Positions 42,001-54,905 of a stretch of DNA of 64,000 nt are shown here, piece by piece; the stretch's first letter is position 1; every line of letters begins with the position of its first letter. The stretch covers positions 1,492,246 through 1,556,245 of the forward strand of contig JASJOG010000074.1 of assembly GCA_030142905.1 (NCBI GenBank), in the 5' to 3' direction. The DNA is from Heliopora coerulea (Eukaryota > Cnidaria > Anthozoa > Scleralcyonacea > Helioporidae). The translations under genes were made by a program, and so were the position numbers. The notes under the pieces were generated by a model, which saw only the letters and a list, made by a program, of their open reading frames with translations, did not search any database and had not been told where the DNA came from.

Positions 42001-45000
42001 CCCGAAATTAGTGCAAAACTATTTTATTTGCACGGAACTTTCATATTTTCAGCTTATTTCGAAAGTTCAAAATTGCTCGAAAAATGGTCAAAAACCAAAG
42101 GTTAACCCCTTTACTTTTTGGTCGCATTTTTCGAAGTCTAATATTCTCTTCAGTTTCGGTGTAAAGTGCCTCCAATTGATGCAAAACGATATTATTTGCC
42201 TTAAACTTTCATATTTAAGCCTAATTAAGAAGGTTTAAAATTGGTCGAAAACTGGTCAAAAACCAAAGGTTAACCCCTTTACTTTTTGGTTAAATATTTA
42301 CACCTCAAAAATTCCGCTTAGTTTCTACATAAAGTGCCCGAAATTACTGCAAAACTATTTCATTTGCACGGAACTTTCATATTGTGAGCTTATTTCGAAA
42401 GTTCAAAATTTGTCGAAAAATGGTCAAAAACCAAAGGTTAACCCCTTTACTTTTTGGTCAAATATTTACACCTCAAAAATTCCGCTTAATTTCGGCCTAA
42501 ACTGCCCGAAATTGGTCCAAAACTATTTTATTTGCACGGAACTTTCATATTTTCAGCTTATTTCGAAAGTTTAAAATTGCTCGAAAAATGGTCAAAACCA
42601 AAGGTTAACCCCTTTACTTTTTGGTCGCATTTTTCGAAGTCTAATATTCTCTTCAGTTTCGGTGTTAAGTGCCTCCAATTGATGCAAAACGATATTATTT
42701 GCCTTAAACTTTCATATTTAAGCCTTATTTCGAAGGTTTAAAATTGGTCGAAAACTGGTCAAAAACCAAAGGTTAACCCCTTTACTTTTTGGTCAAATAT
42801 TTACATGTGAAAAATTCTGCTTAATTTCGGCCTAAAGTAGTCGAAATTCGTGCAAAACTATTTTATTTGGCCTGAACTTTCATATTTTCAGCTTATTTCG
42901 AAAGTTTAAAATTTGTCGAAAAATGGACAAAAACCAAAGCTTAACCCCTTTACTTTTTGGTTAAATATTTACACCTGAAAATTTCCGCTTAGTTTCTACA
43001 TAAAGTGCCCGAAATTAGTGCAAAACTATTTCATTTGCACGGAACTTTCATATGGTGAGCTTATTTCGAAAGTTCAAAATTTGTCGAAAAATGATCAAAA
43101 ACCAAAGGTTAACCCCTTTACTTTTTGGTCAAATATTTACACCTCAAAAATTCCGCTTAATTTCGACCTAAACTGCCCGAAATTAGTGCAAAACTATTTT
43201 ATTTGCACGGAACTTTCATATTTTCAGCTTATTTTGAAAGTTTAAAATTGCTCGAAAAATGGTCAAAACCAAAGGTTAACCCCTTTACTTTTTGGTCGAA
43301 TTTTTCGAAGTCTAATATTCTCTTCAATTTTGGTGTAAAGTGCCTCCAATTAATGCAAAACGATATTATTTACCTTAAACTTTCATATTTAAGCCTAATT
43401 AAGAAGGTTTAAAATTGGTCGAAAACTGGTCAGAAACCAAAGGTTAACCCCTTTACTTTTTGGTCAAATATTTACACCTCAAAAATTCCGCTTAATTTCG
43501 GCCAAAAGTAATCGAAATTCGTGCAAAACTATTTTATTTGCACGGAACTTTCATATTTTCAGCTTATTTCGAAAGTTTAAAATTGCTCGAAAAATGGTCA
43601 AAACCAAAGGTTAACCCCTTTACTTTTTGGTCGAATTTTTCGAAGTCTAATATTCTCTTCAGTTTCGGTGTAAAGTGCCTCCAATTGATGCAAAACGATA
43701 TTATTTGCCTTAAACTTTTATATTTAAGCCTTATTTCGAAGGTTTAAAATTGGTCGAAAACTGGTCAAAAACCAAAGGTTAACCCCTTTACTTTTTGGTC
43801 AAATATTTACATGTGAAAAATTCCGCTTAATTTCGGCCTAAAGTAATCGAAATTCGTGCAAAACTATTTTATTTGGCCTGAACTTTCATATTTTCAGCTT
43901 ATTTCGAAAGTTCAAAATTTGTCGAAAAATGGTCAAAAACCAAAGGTTAACCCCTTTACTTTTTGGTCAAATATTTACACTTGAAAAATTCCGCTTAGTT
44001 TCTTTAGAATAAAGTGCCCGAAACTTTCATATTGTGAGCTTATTTCGAAAGTTCAAAATTTGTCGAAAAATGATCAAAAACCAAAGCTTAACCCCTTTAC
44101 TTTTTGGTCGCATTTTTCGAAGTCTAATATTCTCTTCAGTATCGGTGTAAAGAACCTCCAATTAATGCAAAACGATATTATTTACCTTAAACTTTCATAT
44201 TTAAGCCTAATAAAGAAGGTTCAAAATTGGTCGAAAACTGGTTAGAAACCAAAGGTTAACCCCTTTACTTTTTGGTCGCATTTTTCGAAGTCTAATATTC
44301 TCTTCAGTTTCGGTGTAAAGCGCCTCCAATTGATGCAAAACGATATTATTTGCCTTAAACTTTCATATTTAAGCCTTATTTCGAAGGTTTAAAATTGGTC
44401 GAAAACTGGTCAGAAACCAAAGGTAAACCCCTTTACTTTTTGGTCAAATATTTTCACCTGAAAAATTCCTCTTAATTTCGGCCTAAACTGCCCGAAATTA
44501 GTGCAAAACTATTTTATTTGCACGGAACTTTCATATTTTCAGCTTATTTCGAAAGTTTAAAATTGCTCGAAAAATGGTCAAAACCAAAGGTTAACCCCTT
44601 TACTTTTTGGTCAAATATTTACACCTCAAAAATTCCGCTTAATTTCGGCCTAAACTGCCCGAAATTAGTGCAAAACTATTTTATTTGCACGGAACTTTCA
44701 TATTTTCAGCTTATTTTGAAAGTTTAAAATTGCTCGAAAAATGGTGAAAAACCAAAGGTTAACCCCTTTACTTTTTGGTCAAATATTTACATGTGAAAAA
44801 TTCTGCTTAATTTCGACCTAAAGTAATCGAAATTCGTGCAAAACTATTTTATTTGGCCTGAACTTTCATATTTTCAGCTTATTTCGAAAGTTCAAAATTT
44901 GTCGAAAAATGGTCAAAAACCAAAGGTTAATCCCTTTACTTTTTGGTTAAATATTTACACCTGAAAAATTCCGCTTAGTTTCTGCATAAAGTGCCCGAAA

Positions 45001-48000
45001 TTACTGCAAAACTATTTCATTTGCAGGTAACTTTCATATTGTGAGCTTATTTCGAAAGTTCAAAATTTGTCGAAAAATGGTCAAAAACCAAAGGTTAACC
45101 CCTTTACTTTTTGGTCGCATTTTTCGAAGTCTAATATTCTCTTCAGTTTCGGTGTAAAGCGCCTCCAATTGATGCAAAACGATATTATTTGCCTTAAACT
45201 TTCATATTTAAGCCTTATTTCGAAGGTTTAAAATTGGTCGAAAACTGGTCAAAAACCAAAGGTTAACCCCTTTATTTTTTGGTCAAATATTTACATGTGA
45301 AAAAGTCTGCTTAATTTCGGCCTAAAGTAATCGAAATTCGTGCAAAACTATTTTATTTGGCCTGAACTTTCATATTTTCAGCTTATTTCGAAAGTTCAAA
45401 ATTTGTCGAAAAATGGTCAAAAACCAAAGGTTAACCCCTTTACTTTTTGGTCGCATTTTCCGAAGTCTAATATTCTCTTCAATTTCGGTGTAAAGTGCCT
45501 CCAATTAAAGCAAAACGATATTATTTACCTTAAACTTTCATATTTAAGCCTAATTAAGAAGGTTTAAAATTGGTCGAAAACTGGTCAGAAACCAAAGGTA
45601 AACCCCTTTACTTTTTGGTCAAATATTTTCACCTGAAAAATTCCTCTTAATTTCGGCCTAAACTGCCCGAAATTAGTGCAAAACTATTTTATTTGCACGG
45701 AACTTTCATATTTTCAGCTTATTTCGAAAGTTTAAAATTGCTCGAAAAATGGTCAAAACCAAAGGTTAACCCCTTTACTTTTTGGTCAAATATTTACACC
45801 TCAAAAATTCCGCTTAATTTCGGCCTAAACTGCCCGAAATTAGTGCAAAACTATTTTATTTGCACGGAACTTTCATATTTTCAGCTTATTTTGAAAGTTT
45901 AAAATTGCTCGAAAAATGGTCAAAAACCAAAGGTTAACCCCTTTACTTTTTGGTCGCATTTTTCGAAGTCTAATATTCTCTTCAGTTTCGGTGTAAAGTG
46001 CCTCCAATTGATGCAAAACGATATTATTTGCCTTAAACTTTTATATTTAAGCCTTATTTCGAAGGTTTAAAATTGGTCGAAAACTGGTCAAAAACCAAAG
46101 GTTAACCCCTTTACTTTTTGGTCAAATATTTACATGTGAAAAATTCTGCTTAATTTCGGCCTAAAGTAATCGAAATTCGTGCAAAACTATTTTATTTGGC
46201 CTGAACTTTCATATTTTCAGCTTATTTCGAAAGTTCAAAATTTGTCGAAAAATGGTCAAAAACCAAAGGTTAACCCCTTTACTTTTTGGTCAAATATTTA
46301 CACCTGAAAAATTCCGCTTAGTTTCTTTAGAATAAAGTGCCCGAAACTTTCATATTGTGAGCTTATTTCGAAAGTTCAAAATTTGTCGAAAAATGATCAA
46401 AAACCAAAGCTTAACCCCTTTACTTTTTTGTCGCATTTTTCGAAGTCTAATATTCTCTTCAGTATCGGTGTAAAGTACCTCCAATTAATGCAAAACGATA
46501 TTATTTACCTTAAACTTTCATATTTAAGCCTAATAAAGAAGGTTCAAAATTGGTCGAAAACTGGTTAGAAACCAAAGGTTAACCCCTTTACTTTTTGGTC
46601 AAATATTTACACCTCAAAAATTCCGCTTAATTTCGGCCTAAACTGCCCGAAATTAGTGCAAAACTATTTTATTTGCACGGAACTTTCATATTTTCAGCTT
46701 ATTTCGAAAGTTTAAAATTGCTCGAAAAATGGTCAAAACCAAAGGTTAACCCCTTTACTTTTTGGTCGAATTTTTCGAAGTCTAATATTCTCTTCAGTTT
46801 CGGTGTAAAGTGCCTCCAATTGATGCAAAACGATATTATTTGCCTTAAACTTTCATATTTAAGCCTTATTTCGAAGGTTTAAAATTGGTCGAAAACTGGT
46901 CAAAAACCAAAGGTTAACCCCTTTACTTTTTGGTCAAATATTTACATGTGAAAAATTCTGCTTAATTTCGGCCTAAAGTAATCGAAATTCGTGCAAAACT
47001 ATTTTATTTGGCCTGAACTTTCATATTTTAAGCTTATTTCGAAAGTTCAAAATTTGTCGAAAAATGGTCAAAAGCCAAAGGTTAACCCCTTTACTTTTTG
47101 GTCAAATATTTACACCTGAAAAATTCCGCTTAATTTCGGCCTAAACTGCCCGAAATTCGTGCAAAACTATTTTATTTGGCCTGAACATTCATATTTTCAC
47201 CTTATTTCGAAAGTTTAAAATTGCTTGAAAAATGGTCAAAAACCAAAGGTTAACCCCTTTACTTTTTGGTCAAATATTTACACCTGAAAAATTCCGCTTA
47301 ATTTCGGCCGAAAGTAATCGAAATTCGTGAAAAACTATTTTATTTGCACGGAACTTTAATGTTTTCAGCTTATTTCGAAAGTTTAAAATTGCTCGAAAAA
47401 TGGTCAAAAACCAAAGGTTAACCCCTTTACTTTTTGGTCGCATTTTTCGAAGTCTAATATTCTCTTCAGTTTCGGTGTAAAGTGCCTCCAATTGATGCAA
47501 AACGATATTATTTGCCTTAAACTTTCATATTTAAGCCTAATTAAGAAGGTTTAAAATTGGTCGAAAACTGGTCAAAAACCAAAGGTTAACCCCTTTACTT
47601 TTTGGTTAAATATTTACACCTCAAAAATTCCGCTTAGTTTCTACATAAAGTGCCCGAAATTAGTGCAAAACTATTTCATTTGCACGGAACTTTCATATGG
47701 TGAGCTTATTTCGAAAGTTCAAAATTTGTCGAAAAATGATCAAAAACCAAAGGTTAACCCCTTTACTTTTTGGTCAAATATTTACACCTCAAAAATTCCG
47801 CTTAATTTCGACCTAAACTGCCCGAAATTAGTGCAAAACTATTTTATTTGGCCTGAACATTCATATTTTCACCTTATTTCGAAAGTTTAAAATTGCTTGA
47901 AAAATGGTCAAAAACCAAAGGTTAACCCCTTTACTTTTTGGTCAAATATTTACACCTGAAAAATTCCGCTTAATTTCGGCCGAAAGTAATCGAAATTCGT

Positions 48001-51000
48001 GAAAAACTATTTTATTTGCACGGAACTTTAATGTTTTCAGCTTATTTCGAAAGTTTAAAATTGCTCGAAAAATGGTCAAAAACCAAAGGTTAACCCCTTT
48101 ACTTTTTGGTCGCATTTTTCGAAGTCTAATATTCTCTTCAGTTTCGGTGTAAAGTGCCTCCAATTGATGCAAAACGATATTATTTGCCTTAAACTTTCAT
48201 ATTTAAGCCTAATTAAGAAGGTTTAAAATTGGTCGAAAACTGGTCAAAAACCAAAGGTTAACCCCTTTACTTTTTGGTTAAATATTTACACCTCAAAAAT
48301 TCCGCTTAGTTTCTACATAAAGTGCCCGAAATTAGTGCAAAACTATTTCATTTGCACGGAACTTTCATATGGTGAGCTTATTTCGAAAGTTCAAAATTTG
48401 TCGAAAAATGATCAAAAACCAAAGGTTAACCCCTTTACTTTTTGGTCAAATATTTACACCTCAAAAATTCCGCTTAATTTCGACCTAAACTGCCCGAAAT
48501 TAGTGCAAAACTATTTTATTTGCACGGAACTTTCATATTTTCAGCTTATTTTGAAAGTTTAAAATTGCTCGAAAAATGGTCAAAAACCAAAGGTTAACCC
48601 CTTTACTTTTTGGTCGCATTTTTCGAAGTCTAATATTCTCTTCAATTTTGGTGTAAAGTGCCTCCAATTAATGCAAAACGATATTATTTACCTTAAACTT
48701 TCATATTTAAGCCTAATTAAGAAGGTTTAAAATTGGTCGAAAACTGGTCAGAAACCAAAGGTTAACCCCTTTACTTTTTGGTCAAATATTTACACCTCAA
48801 AAATTCCGCTTAATTTCGGCCAAAAGTAATCGAAATTCGTGCAAAACTATTTTATTTGCACGGAACTTTCATATTTTCAGCTTATTTCGAAAGTTTAAAA
48901 TTGCTCGAAAAATGGTCAAAAACCAAAGGTTAACCCCTTTACTTTTTGGTCGCATTTTTCGAAGTCTAATATTCTCTTCAGTTTCGGTGTAAAGTGCCTC
49001 CAATTGATGCAAAACGATATTATTTGCCTTAAACTTTCATATTTAAGCCTTATTTCGAAGGTTTAAAATTGGTCGAAAACTGGTCAAAAACCAAAGGTTA
49101 ACCCCTTTACTTTTTGGTCAAATATTTACATGTGAAAAATTCCGCTTAATTTCGGCCAAAAGTAATCGAAATTCGTGCAAAACTATTTTATTTGGCCTGA
49201 ACTTTCATATTTTCAGCTTATTTCGAAAGTTCAAAATTTGTCGAGAAATGGTCAAAAACCAAAGGTTAACCCCTTTACTTTTTGGTCAAATATTTACACC
49301 TGAAAAATTCCGCTTAGTTTCTTTAGAATAAAGTGCCCGAAACTTTCATATTGTGAGCTTATTTCGAAAGTTCAAAATTTGTCGAAAAATGATCAAAAAC
49401 CAAAGCTTAACCCCTTTACTTTTTGGTCGCATTTTTCGAAGTCTAATATTCTCTTCAGTATCGGTGTAAAGTACCTCCAATTAATGCAAAACGATATTAT
49501 TTACCTTAAACTTTCATATTTAAGCCTAATAAAGAAGGTTCAAAATTGGTCGAAAACTGGTTAGAAACCAAAGGTTAACCCCTTTACTTTTTGGTCAAAT
49601 ATTTACACCTCAAAAATTCCGCTTAATTTCGGCCTAAACTGCCCGAAATTAGTGCAAAACTATTTTATTTGCACGGAACTTTCATATTTTCAGCTTATTT
49701 CGAAAGTTTAAAATTGCTCGAAAAATGGTCAAAACCAAAGGTTAACCCCTTTACTTTTTGGTCGCATTTTTCGAAGTCTAATATTCTCTTCAGTTTCGGT
49801 GTAAAGTGCCTCCAATTGATGCAAAACGATATTATTTGCCTTAAACTTTCATATTTAAGCCTAATTAAGAAGGTTTAAAATTGGTCGAAAACTGGTCAAA
49901 AACCAAAGGTTAACCCCTTTACTTTTTGGTCAAATATTTACACCTGAAAAATTCAGCTTAGTTTCTTTAGAATAAAGTGTACGAAACTTTCATATTGTGA
50001 GCTTATTTCGAAAGTTCAAAATTTGTCGAAAAATGATCAAAAACCAAAGCTTAACCCCTTTACTTTTTGGTCGCATTTTTCGAAGTGTAATATTCTCTTC
50101 AGTATCGGTGTAAAGTACCTCCAATTAATGCAAAACGATATTATTTACCTTAAACTTTCATATTTAAGCCTAATAAAGAAGGTTCAAAATTGGTCGAAAA
50201 CTGGTTAGAAACCAAAGGTTAACCCCTTTACTTTTTGGTCAAATATTTACACCTCAAAAATTCCGCTTAATTTCGGCCTAAACTGCCCGAAATTAGTGCA
50301 AAACTATTTTATTTGCACGGAACTTTCATATTTTCAGCTTATTTCGAAAGTTCAAAATTTGTCGAAAAATGGTCAAAAACCAAAGGTTAACCCCTTTACT
50401 TTTTGGTCAAATATTTACACCTCAAAAATTCCGCTTAGTTTCTGCATAAAGTGCCCGAAATTACTGCAAAACTATTTCATTTGCACGGAACTTTCATATT
50501 GTGAGCTTATTTCGAAAGTTCTAAATTTGTCGAAAAATGATCAAAAACCAAAGGTTAACCCCTTTACTTTTTGGTCAAATATTTACACCTCAAAAATTCC
50601 TCTTAATTTCGGCCTAAACTGACCGAAATTAGTGCAAAACTATTTTATTTGCACGGAACTTTCATATTTTCAGCTTATTTCGAAAGTTTAAAATTGCTCG
50701 AAAAATGGTCAAAACCAAAGGTTAACCCCTTTACTTTTTGGTCGCATTTTTCGAAGTCTAATATTCTCTTCAGTTTCGGTGTAAAGTGCCTCCAATTAAT
50801 GCAAAACGATATTATTTACCTTAAACTTTCATATTTAAGCCTAATTAAGAAGGATTAAAATTGGTCGAAAAATGGTCAAAAACCAAAGGTTAACCCCTTT
50901 ACTTTTTTTGTCAAATATTTACACCTGAAAAATTCCGCTTAATTTCGGCCTAAAGTAATCGGAATTCGTGTAAAACCATTTTATTTGGCCTGAACTTTCA

Positions 51001-51060
51001 TATTTTCAGCTTATTTGTAAAGTTTAAAATTGCTCGAAAAATGGTCAAAAACTATTTTTC
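33091..51060. repeat. ~168-bp AT-rich satellite array, about 107 monomers, with higher-order structure
   Basis: The word ACCAAAGGTTAACCCC recurs at 168-base spacing (for example 33261 and 33429; ACCACTGGTTAACCCC at 33758 and ACCAAAGG at 33926 keep the same register). Two main monomer types follow it: type A continues TTTTTGGTCAAATATTTACA, type B continues GCATTTTTCGAAGTCTAATA with GCAAAACGATATTATTT. They alternate irregularly and occur in larger duplicated blocks at offsets of 672, about 838, 1175, 2014, 3469, 4309 and 4644 bases, most close to multiples of 168. Because 168 is divisible by 3, frames of 61-108 codons reappear in every unit; they are by-products of the repeat. Function is unknown; a centromeric, pericentromeric or other heterochromatic location is an inference only. 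Confidence 0.97.
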
Positions 51061-51500
51061 GGTTTCACCCAAAAACAACCCCAGTTACTGGAAAATTAAA
51101 TTCTATGCACTAAATTTTCATATTTTCATTTTATTTTGAAAGTTTTAAACTAATCGAAAAATCGTGAAAAACCAAAGATTAACTCTTTTACTTTTTGGTC
51201 AAATTTTTCCACCTAAAATATTCAACGTAATTTCCCCGAAAAACCACCTCCATTACCTGTAGAACTTAATTCTATGCAGTAATTTGTCATATTTTGAACT
51301 TATTTCGAAAGTTTGAAATTGGCGGAAAATTCGTCAAAAACCAAATGTTAACCCCTTTAGTTTTCTGAAATATTCAACGTGATTTCAATGAAAAATCACT
51401 CGAGTCACTGCAAAACTAAATTCTATGCAATAAACTTTCATAGTTTGAACTTATTACTAAAGTTTGAAATTGGTCAAAAACCAAAGGTTAACATGTTCAT
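51061..51500. repeat. Decayed right edge of the 168-bp satellite
   Basis: Three or so monomers with TTAACTCTTTTACTTTTTGG, TTTCGAAAGTTTGAAATTGG and CAAAACTAAATTCTATGCA variants. Divergence rises toward 51500, where the unrelated 187-bp family begins. Confidence 0.85.
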
Positions 51501-51539
51501 TTCCTGACATGTTTAAGTAAGGTTCGAAAAGATTAACAA

Positions 51540-52905
51540 AATCTTGTTTGCCAAAGAAGTAAGCACATGGCTCATGTGGTTCCCCCTTTGGAAAGCGAAA
51601 TTTCTGCAACTCTTCGAAACTCTTGTGATCTTGTGAGGAAAGGCCAGAAGGTCCCAAATCCTGGCGTTGATTCCGATTGCTTCGCACTCGATTGGCAAGA
51701 GAAATCCACACTTGAAAATTCGACGGAAAAGCATAGGGGGGACCACATGGCTCATTTGGTAATCACTTTGCAATACGAGATTTCTGCAACTATTCGAAAG
51801 TCTTCTGATCTAGTCAGCCAAGGGCAGAGGCTTGCAAACCCTTCTGTTTGCAGTCCATTCCGATCGTTTGGCACCCGATTCGCACGAGATATCCACACTT
51901 GAAAATTCAACCCAATAACAAAGGGGGGACCACATGAGCCACGTGGTACCCCCTTTGCAAAACGATGTTTCTGAAACTCTTCGAAACTTCCCAGATCTTT
52001 CCAGCCAAGGCCAGAGGCTTCCACATTTTTTCAAAGTGGGAACCACATGAGCCATGTGGTCCCCCCTTTCCTACTGGGCCTACTTTCGAAGAGTAGATAT
52101 CTCTTGCCAATCGAGTGCTAAAGAATCGGAATCAACCCCGAAAAGCATTATATGGGACCCGCTGGTCTTTGCTGACAAGAAAACGAAAACTTGGAAGAGT
52201 TGCCCCGTGGTCCTCCATTTTCTATTCGGCTGAATTTCTAAGTGTGAATATCTCCTGCCAATCGAGCGCTAAACAATCGCAATCAACGGCAAACAACAAG
52301 ATTTGGGAGCCTCTAGCCTTTGCTGACCAGATTAGAGAAGTTTGGAAAAGTTGGCAAAACCTCGTTTTGCAAAGGGGGGACCACATGGCTCATGTGGTCC
52401 CCCCTTTGCTACTGGGCCCAATTTTCAAGTGTGGATATCTGGCACCAATCGAGTGCTAAACGATCGCAATCAACGGCAAACAGCAAGATTTGGGAGCCTC
52501 TAGCCTTTGCTGACCAGATGAGGGAAGTTTGGAAAAGTTGGCAAAATCTCGTTTTGCAAAGGGGGGACCACATGGCTCATGTGGTCCCCCCTTTGCTACT
52601 GGGACGAAATTTCAAGTGTGGATATCTCGTGCCAATCGAGTGACAAACAATCGGAATCATCGTCAAACAGCAATATTTTCGAGCCTCTGGTCTTGGCTGA
52701 CCATATCAGAGAAGTTTCGAAGAGTTGCCAAAACCTCGTTTTTCAAAGAGCTGACCGTATGAGCCACGTGGTCCCCGGTTTGCTATTGAAGCGAATTTCC
52801 AAGTGTGGATATCTCTTGACAATCGAGTGCTAAATTTTCGGAATCAACGCCAGATAGCATTATTTGGGAACTTCTGGCCTTTGCTGAGGAGATCAGAGAA
52901 GTTAA
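51540..52905. repeat. Old, diverged copies of the 187-bp satellite (opposite orientation to the array at 60.95 kb)
   Basis: About seven diverged units marked by GGGGGGACCACATGGCTCAT, CAAGTGTGGATATCT and CCAATCGAGTGCTAAA. Relative to the array at 60951-64000 the best units (52250-52650) are reverse-complemented. The leftmost units (51560-51900) are more diverged and carry the same words in the other orientation, so the block contains at least one inversion. Open frames across it come from the repeat. Confidence 0.9.
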
Positions 52906-52922
52906 TAAAAGTGTTTCCCTCT

Positions 52923-53447
52923 TTAGAGACAATCTTCAATCTTACCCGTTCTTGCATTAAAATCCCCTAGAAGTATAATGTTATCTTTTGTGGAGAAATA
53001 TGCAACATCACTTTCTAGATTATTAAATATTTCATCATCAAAGTATGGTGAGTTTCCCGGGGGAATGTACACCCCACATATAAATAGGTCTTGTGGGGAG
53101 CCTAACACTGATTTACCAATTTGACACCATAAAAAATTCTTTGTATGTTTTTCAATGTTAACCCTAGACTCAAATCTTGTTTTAAATAGTAGTGTTATAC
53201 CTCCGGAAATACGACAATTAGAGGTTGTTTTCGGAGTTGCTGTACAAGTCGATATTGCCTTGAAACCAGGAATGCTGTCGGCCTGATCTGACCAGGTCTC
53301 AATAAGGAAAATAAAATCATGATTTCTTACATTATTAAGAAAGTTAATATCGCTAAGCTTATTGCCAAGCGTTCTATGACTTAAGCCATTTATATTCCAG
53401 GCACTAATCGAAACGCCTGAACGCATGTTGTCAAAAGTCACGATCAC
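52923..53447 (-). pseudogene. Non-LTR retrotransposon ORF2, endonuclease domain only (3'-truncated)
   Basis: 174 codons encoding an apurinic/apyrimidinic-type endonuclease (EEP fold), which nicks target DNA for LINE insertion. SAWNING (15-21) holds the conserved Asn, FLIETW (47-52) the catalytic Glu, GVYIPPGN is the central motif, and LLGDFNARTG (159-168) holds the Asp/Asn pair. The frame then meets a stop at 52923, next to satellite sequence. The final SDH motif of the endonuclease and the whole reverse transcriptase are absent. The layout with the SGNH-type frame at 53998-54501 suggests a CR1/L2-like element. LINE copies usually lose their 5' end; loss of the 3' end points to later rearrangement. 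Confidence 0.85.
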
Positions 53448-53997
53448 AGATAAGTGATTTGAGTATGATTGAGTGACCTTTGATAAACTATATCTAACTT
53501 ATAAAATAATATATCTTTCTGAGTGTGTGTGTATGTGTTGTGCATGTAATATAACGTTAATTAATGAAACTAGGGACCAAACTATGTTTTTTCTTTCTGC
53601 AATAATGTAAAAAAGGTTATTAAATTCAATCACTTACATACAGTACGTCTGACTCAGTACTTAGGAAATATTTCCATGTAGTAGTTTAACCAGGTCCACA
53701 AAATGTTTTGGCAGGTTGGCATCATTGGTTCCCTGTTGTGTGTTCTGGTTTTTTGGAGTGTTTCCATTCCCTAGCCATTCATTTCGAGCTTTACTTATTG
53801 TAGGGTATTTACTTTGGGTGGATGGTATGTTCATAAAGTGTCTCAGTTGTGGATAGGTATAGGGTTTAGGAGGGCCATGGAAAAGACGATTCTCAGATGT
53901 TGGGTGGGTTGCGGTGTTGTAGAGGGATTTGCTGTAGGTGGAATTGAAATGGTGAAAAGGTGGATGGATTGGTTTTGGATGGTGTGGGTTGTGTCGG
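53448..53997 (-). other. Sequence between ORF1 and ORF2 of the retrotransposon relic
   Basis: About 550 bases between the two retrotransposon frames. No continuous frame joins them. It probably contains the ORF1 3' end and degraded inter-ORF sequence. Confidence 0.45.
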
Positions 53998-54501
53998 TCA
54001 TGTTGTTATTGGTGTCTTGTGGCCTCTTTCATGTGTTTTTGGTAGTCTGGCTTTGGGTTGAAGCTGTAGCTTATTTGCAAAAAAAGCGCCTTTCAGGTTC
54101 TTTGCGAAGAGTCTGAAGCCTTTGTCATTTAGACGTTTTCTATCGTATAAGATGTTCCTTGATGCAAACAGCTTGTCATGTTTGACCAGGAGAACTTTAG
54201 CCATTGGTGAACAGATCTTTTCTAACCGTTGGTTGAATGTAGGAAGTTGGGATAAAAGGTTGTCACTTCTCGGGAGCAGGCTCGACGTGATGATCCAACT
54301 ATTAGGGTATTTCTGTTGTGCGGTGGTGAACATGAAGGAAACGTTTTGACAGAACTCTTCATTTGAAACTTTTTCTATATCATTTGTCCCACAGTGGATT
54401 ATAAATGTTTTGGTTGTAACACTTTTTAATGCAAAACTTTTTGATTGGCCGCTTAAACATCGGGTGATAACCAAGGCCTCGGGCTTCGATTTTTTCTGCA
54501 A
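53998..54501 (-). pseudogene. Non-LTR retrotransposon ORF1 fragment with SGNH/GDSL esterase-like domain
   Basis: 167 codons with TFIIHCGTNDIEKV (32-45), the GTND block of SGNH hydrolases found in ORF1 of CR1/L2-type LINEs. The C-terminal block is LYDRKRLNDKGFRLFAKNL, where family members normally show D-x-x-H-L-N. Here Arg stands in the catalytic His position, so esterase activity is doubtful. The block with the catalytic Ser should lie upstream and is not clearly preserved. It precedes the endonuclease frame at 52923-53447 on the same strand, in the right order for one element. Confidence 0.75.
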
Positions 54502-54734
54502 TAATTACTCTCAAAGCGAGTGTTTTTCTGTGGACCAAACTGAGATTTTTGAAGAAAGAAAACATAACAGAAAAATTAGAAGAATGTATTAGGTATTTAT
54601 TTCAATGTTGTTCTTTTTATACTTTTTTTTTTATATTTTATGGCTTTAAATTGATGTAAGTCACAAGAAGTGCCACCGGGTTTTGTTTTCTGTTTACAGT
54701 TTGTTGTCTGAACCGTTTGTGTTTACTTAAAGTA

Positions 54735-54905
54735 TTACATGGCCTCCATTTTCATTAAAATGTTCTCGTAGACCAGTTTGTTGCTGTTTTTGTTTTCATC
54801 GAATGTTTTCTTTTTAGCTAAAATTGGACGCATTTCTTCCATTGGCAAAGAGGCAAAACGTTTCGTTCGTCGAGTAGATTCGTCGTTTTGCTTGTTAACA
54901 TTGAG
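54735..54905 (-). pseudogene. Unrecognised 56-residue coding-like fragment
   Basis: Open frame ending in TAA with a protein-like, charged composition: RRTKRFASLPMEEMRPIL and then KLVYENILMKMEAM. It is preceded in frame by a stop (TAG at about 54906), so it is a fragment. It may belong to a transposon ORF rather than the adjacent LINE. I do not recognise the family. Confidence 0.3.

Noticed and set aside
33504..50858. Dozens of 61-108-codon open frames of the form MHGTFIFSAYFESLKLL... in the middle of the window
   Set aside because: They recur with the 168-bp satellite period because 168 is a multiple of 3. Each spans about 1.4 monomers, starts at arbitrary Met codons, and varies only with monomer type. 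No selection or splice context supports a gene.
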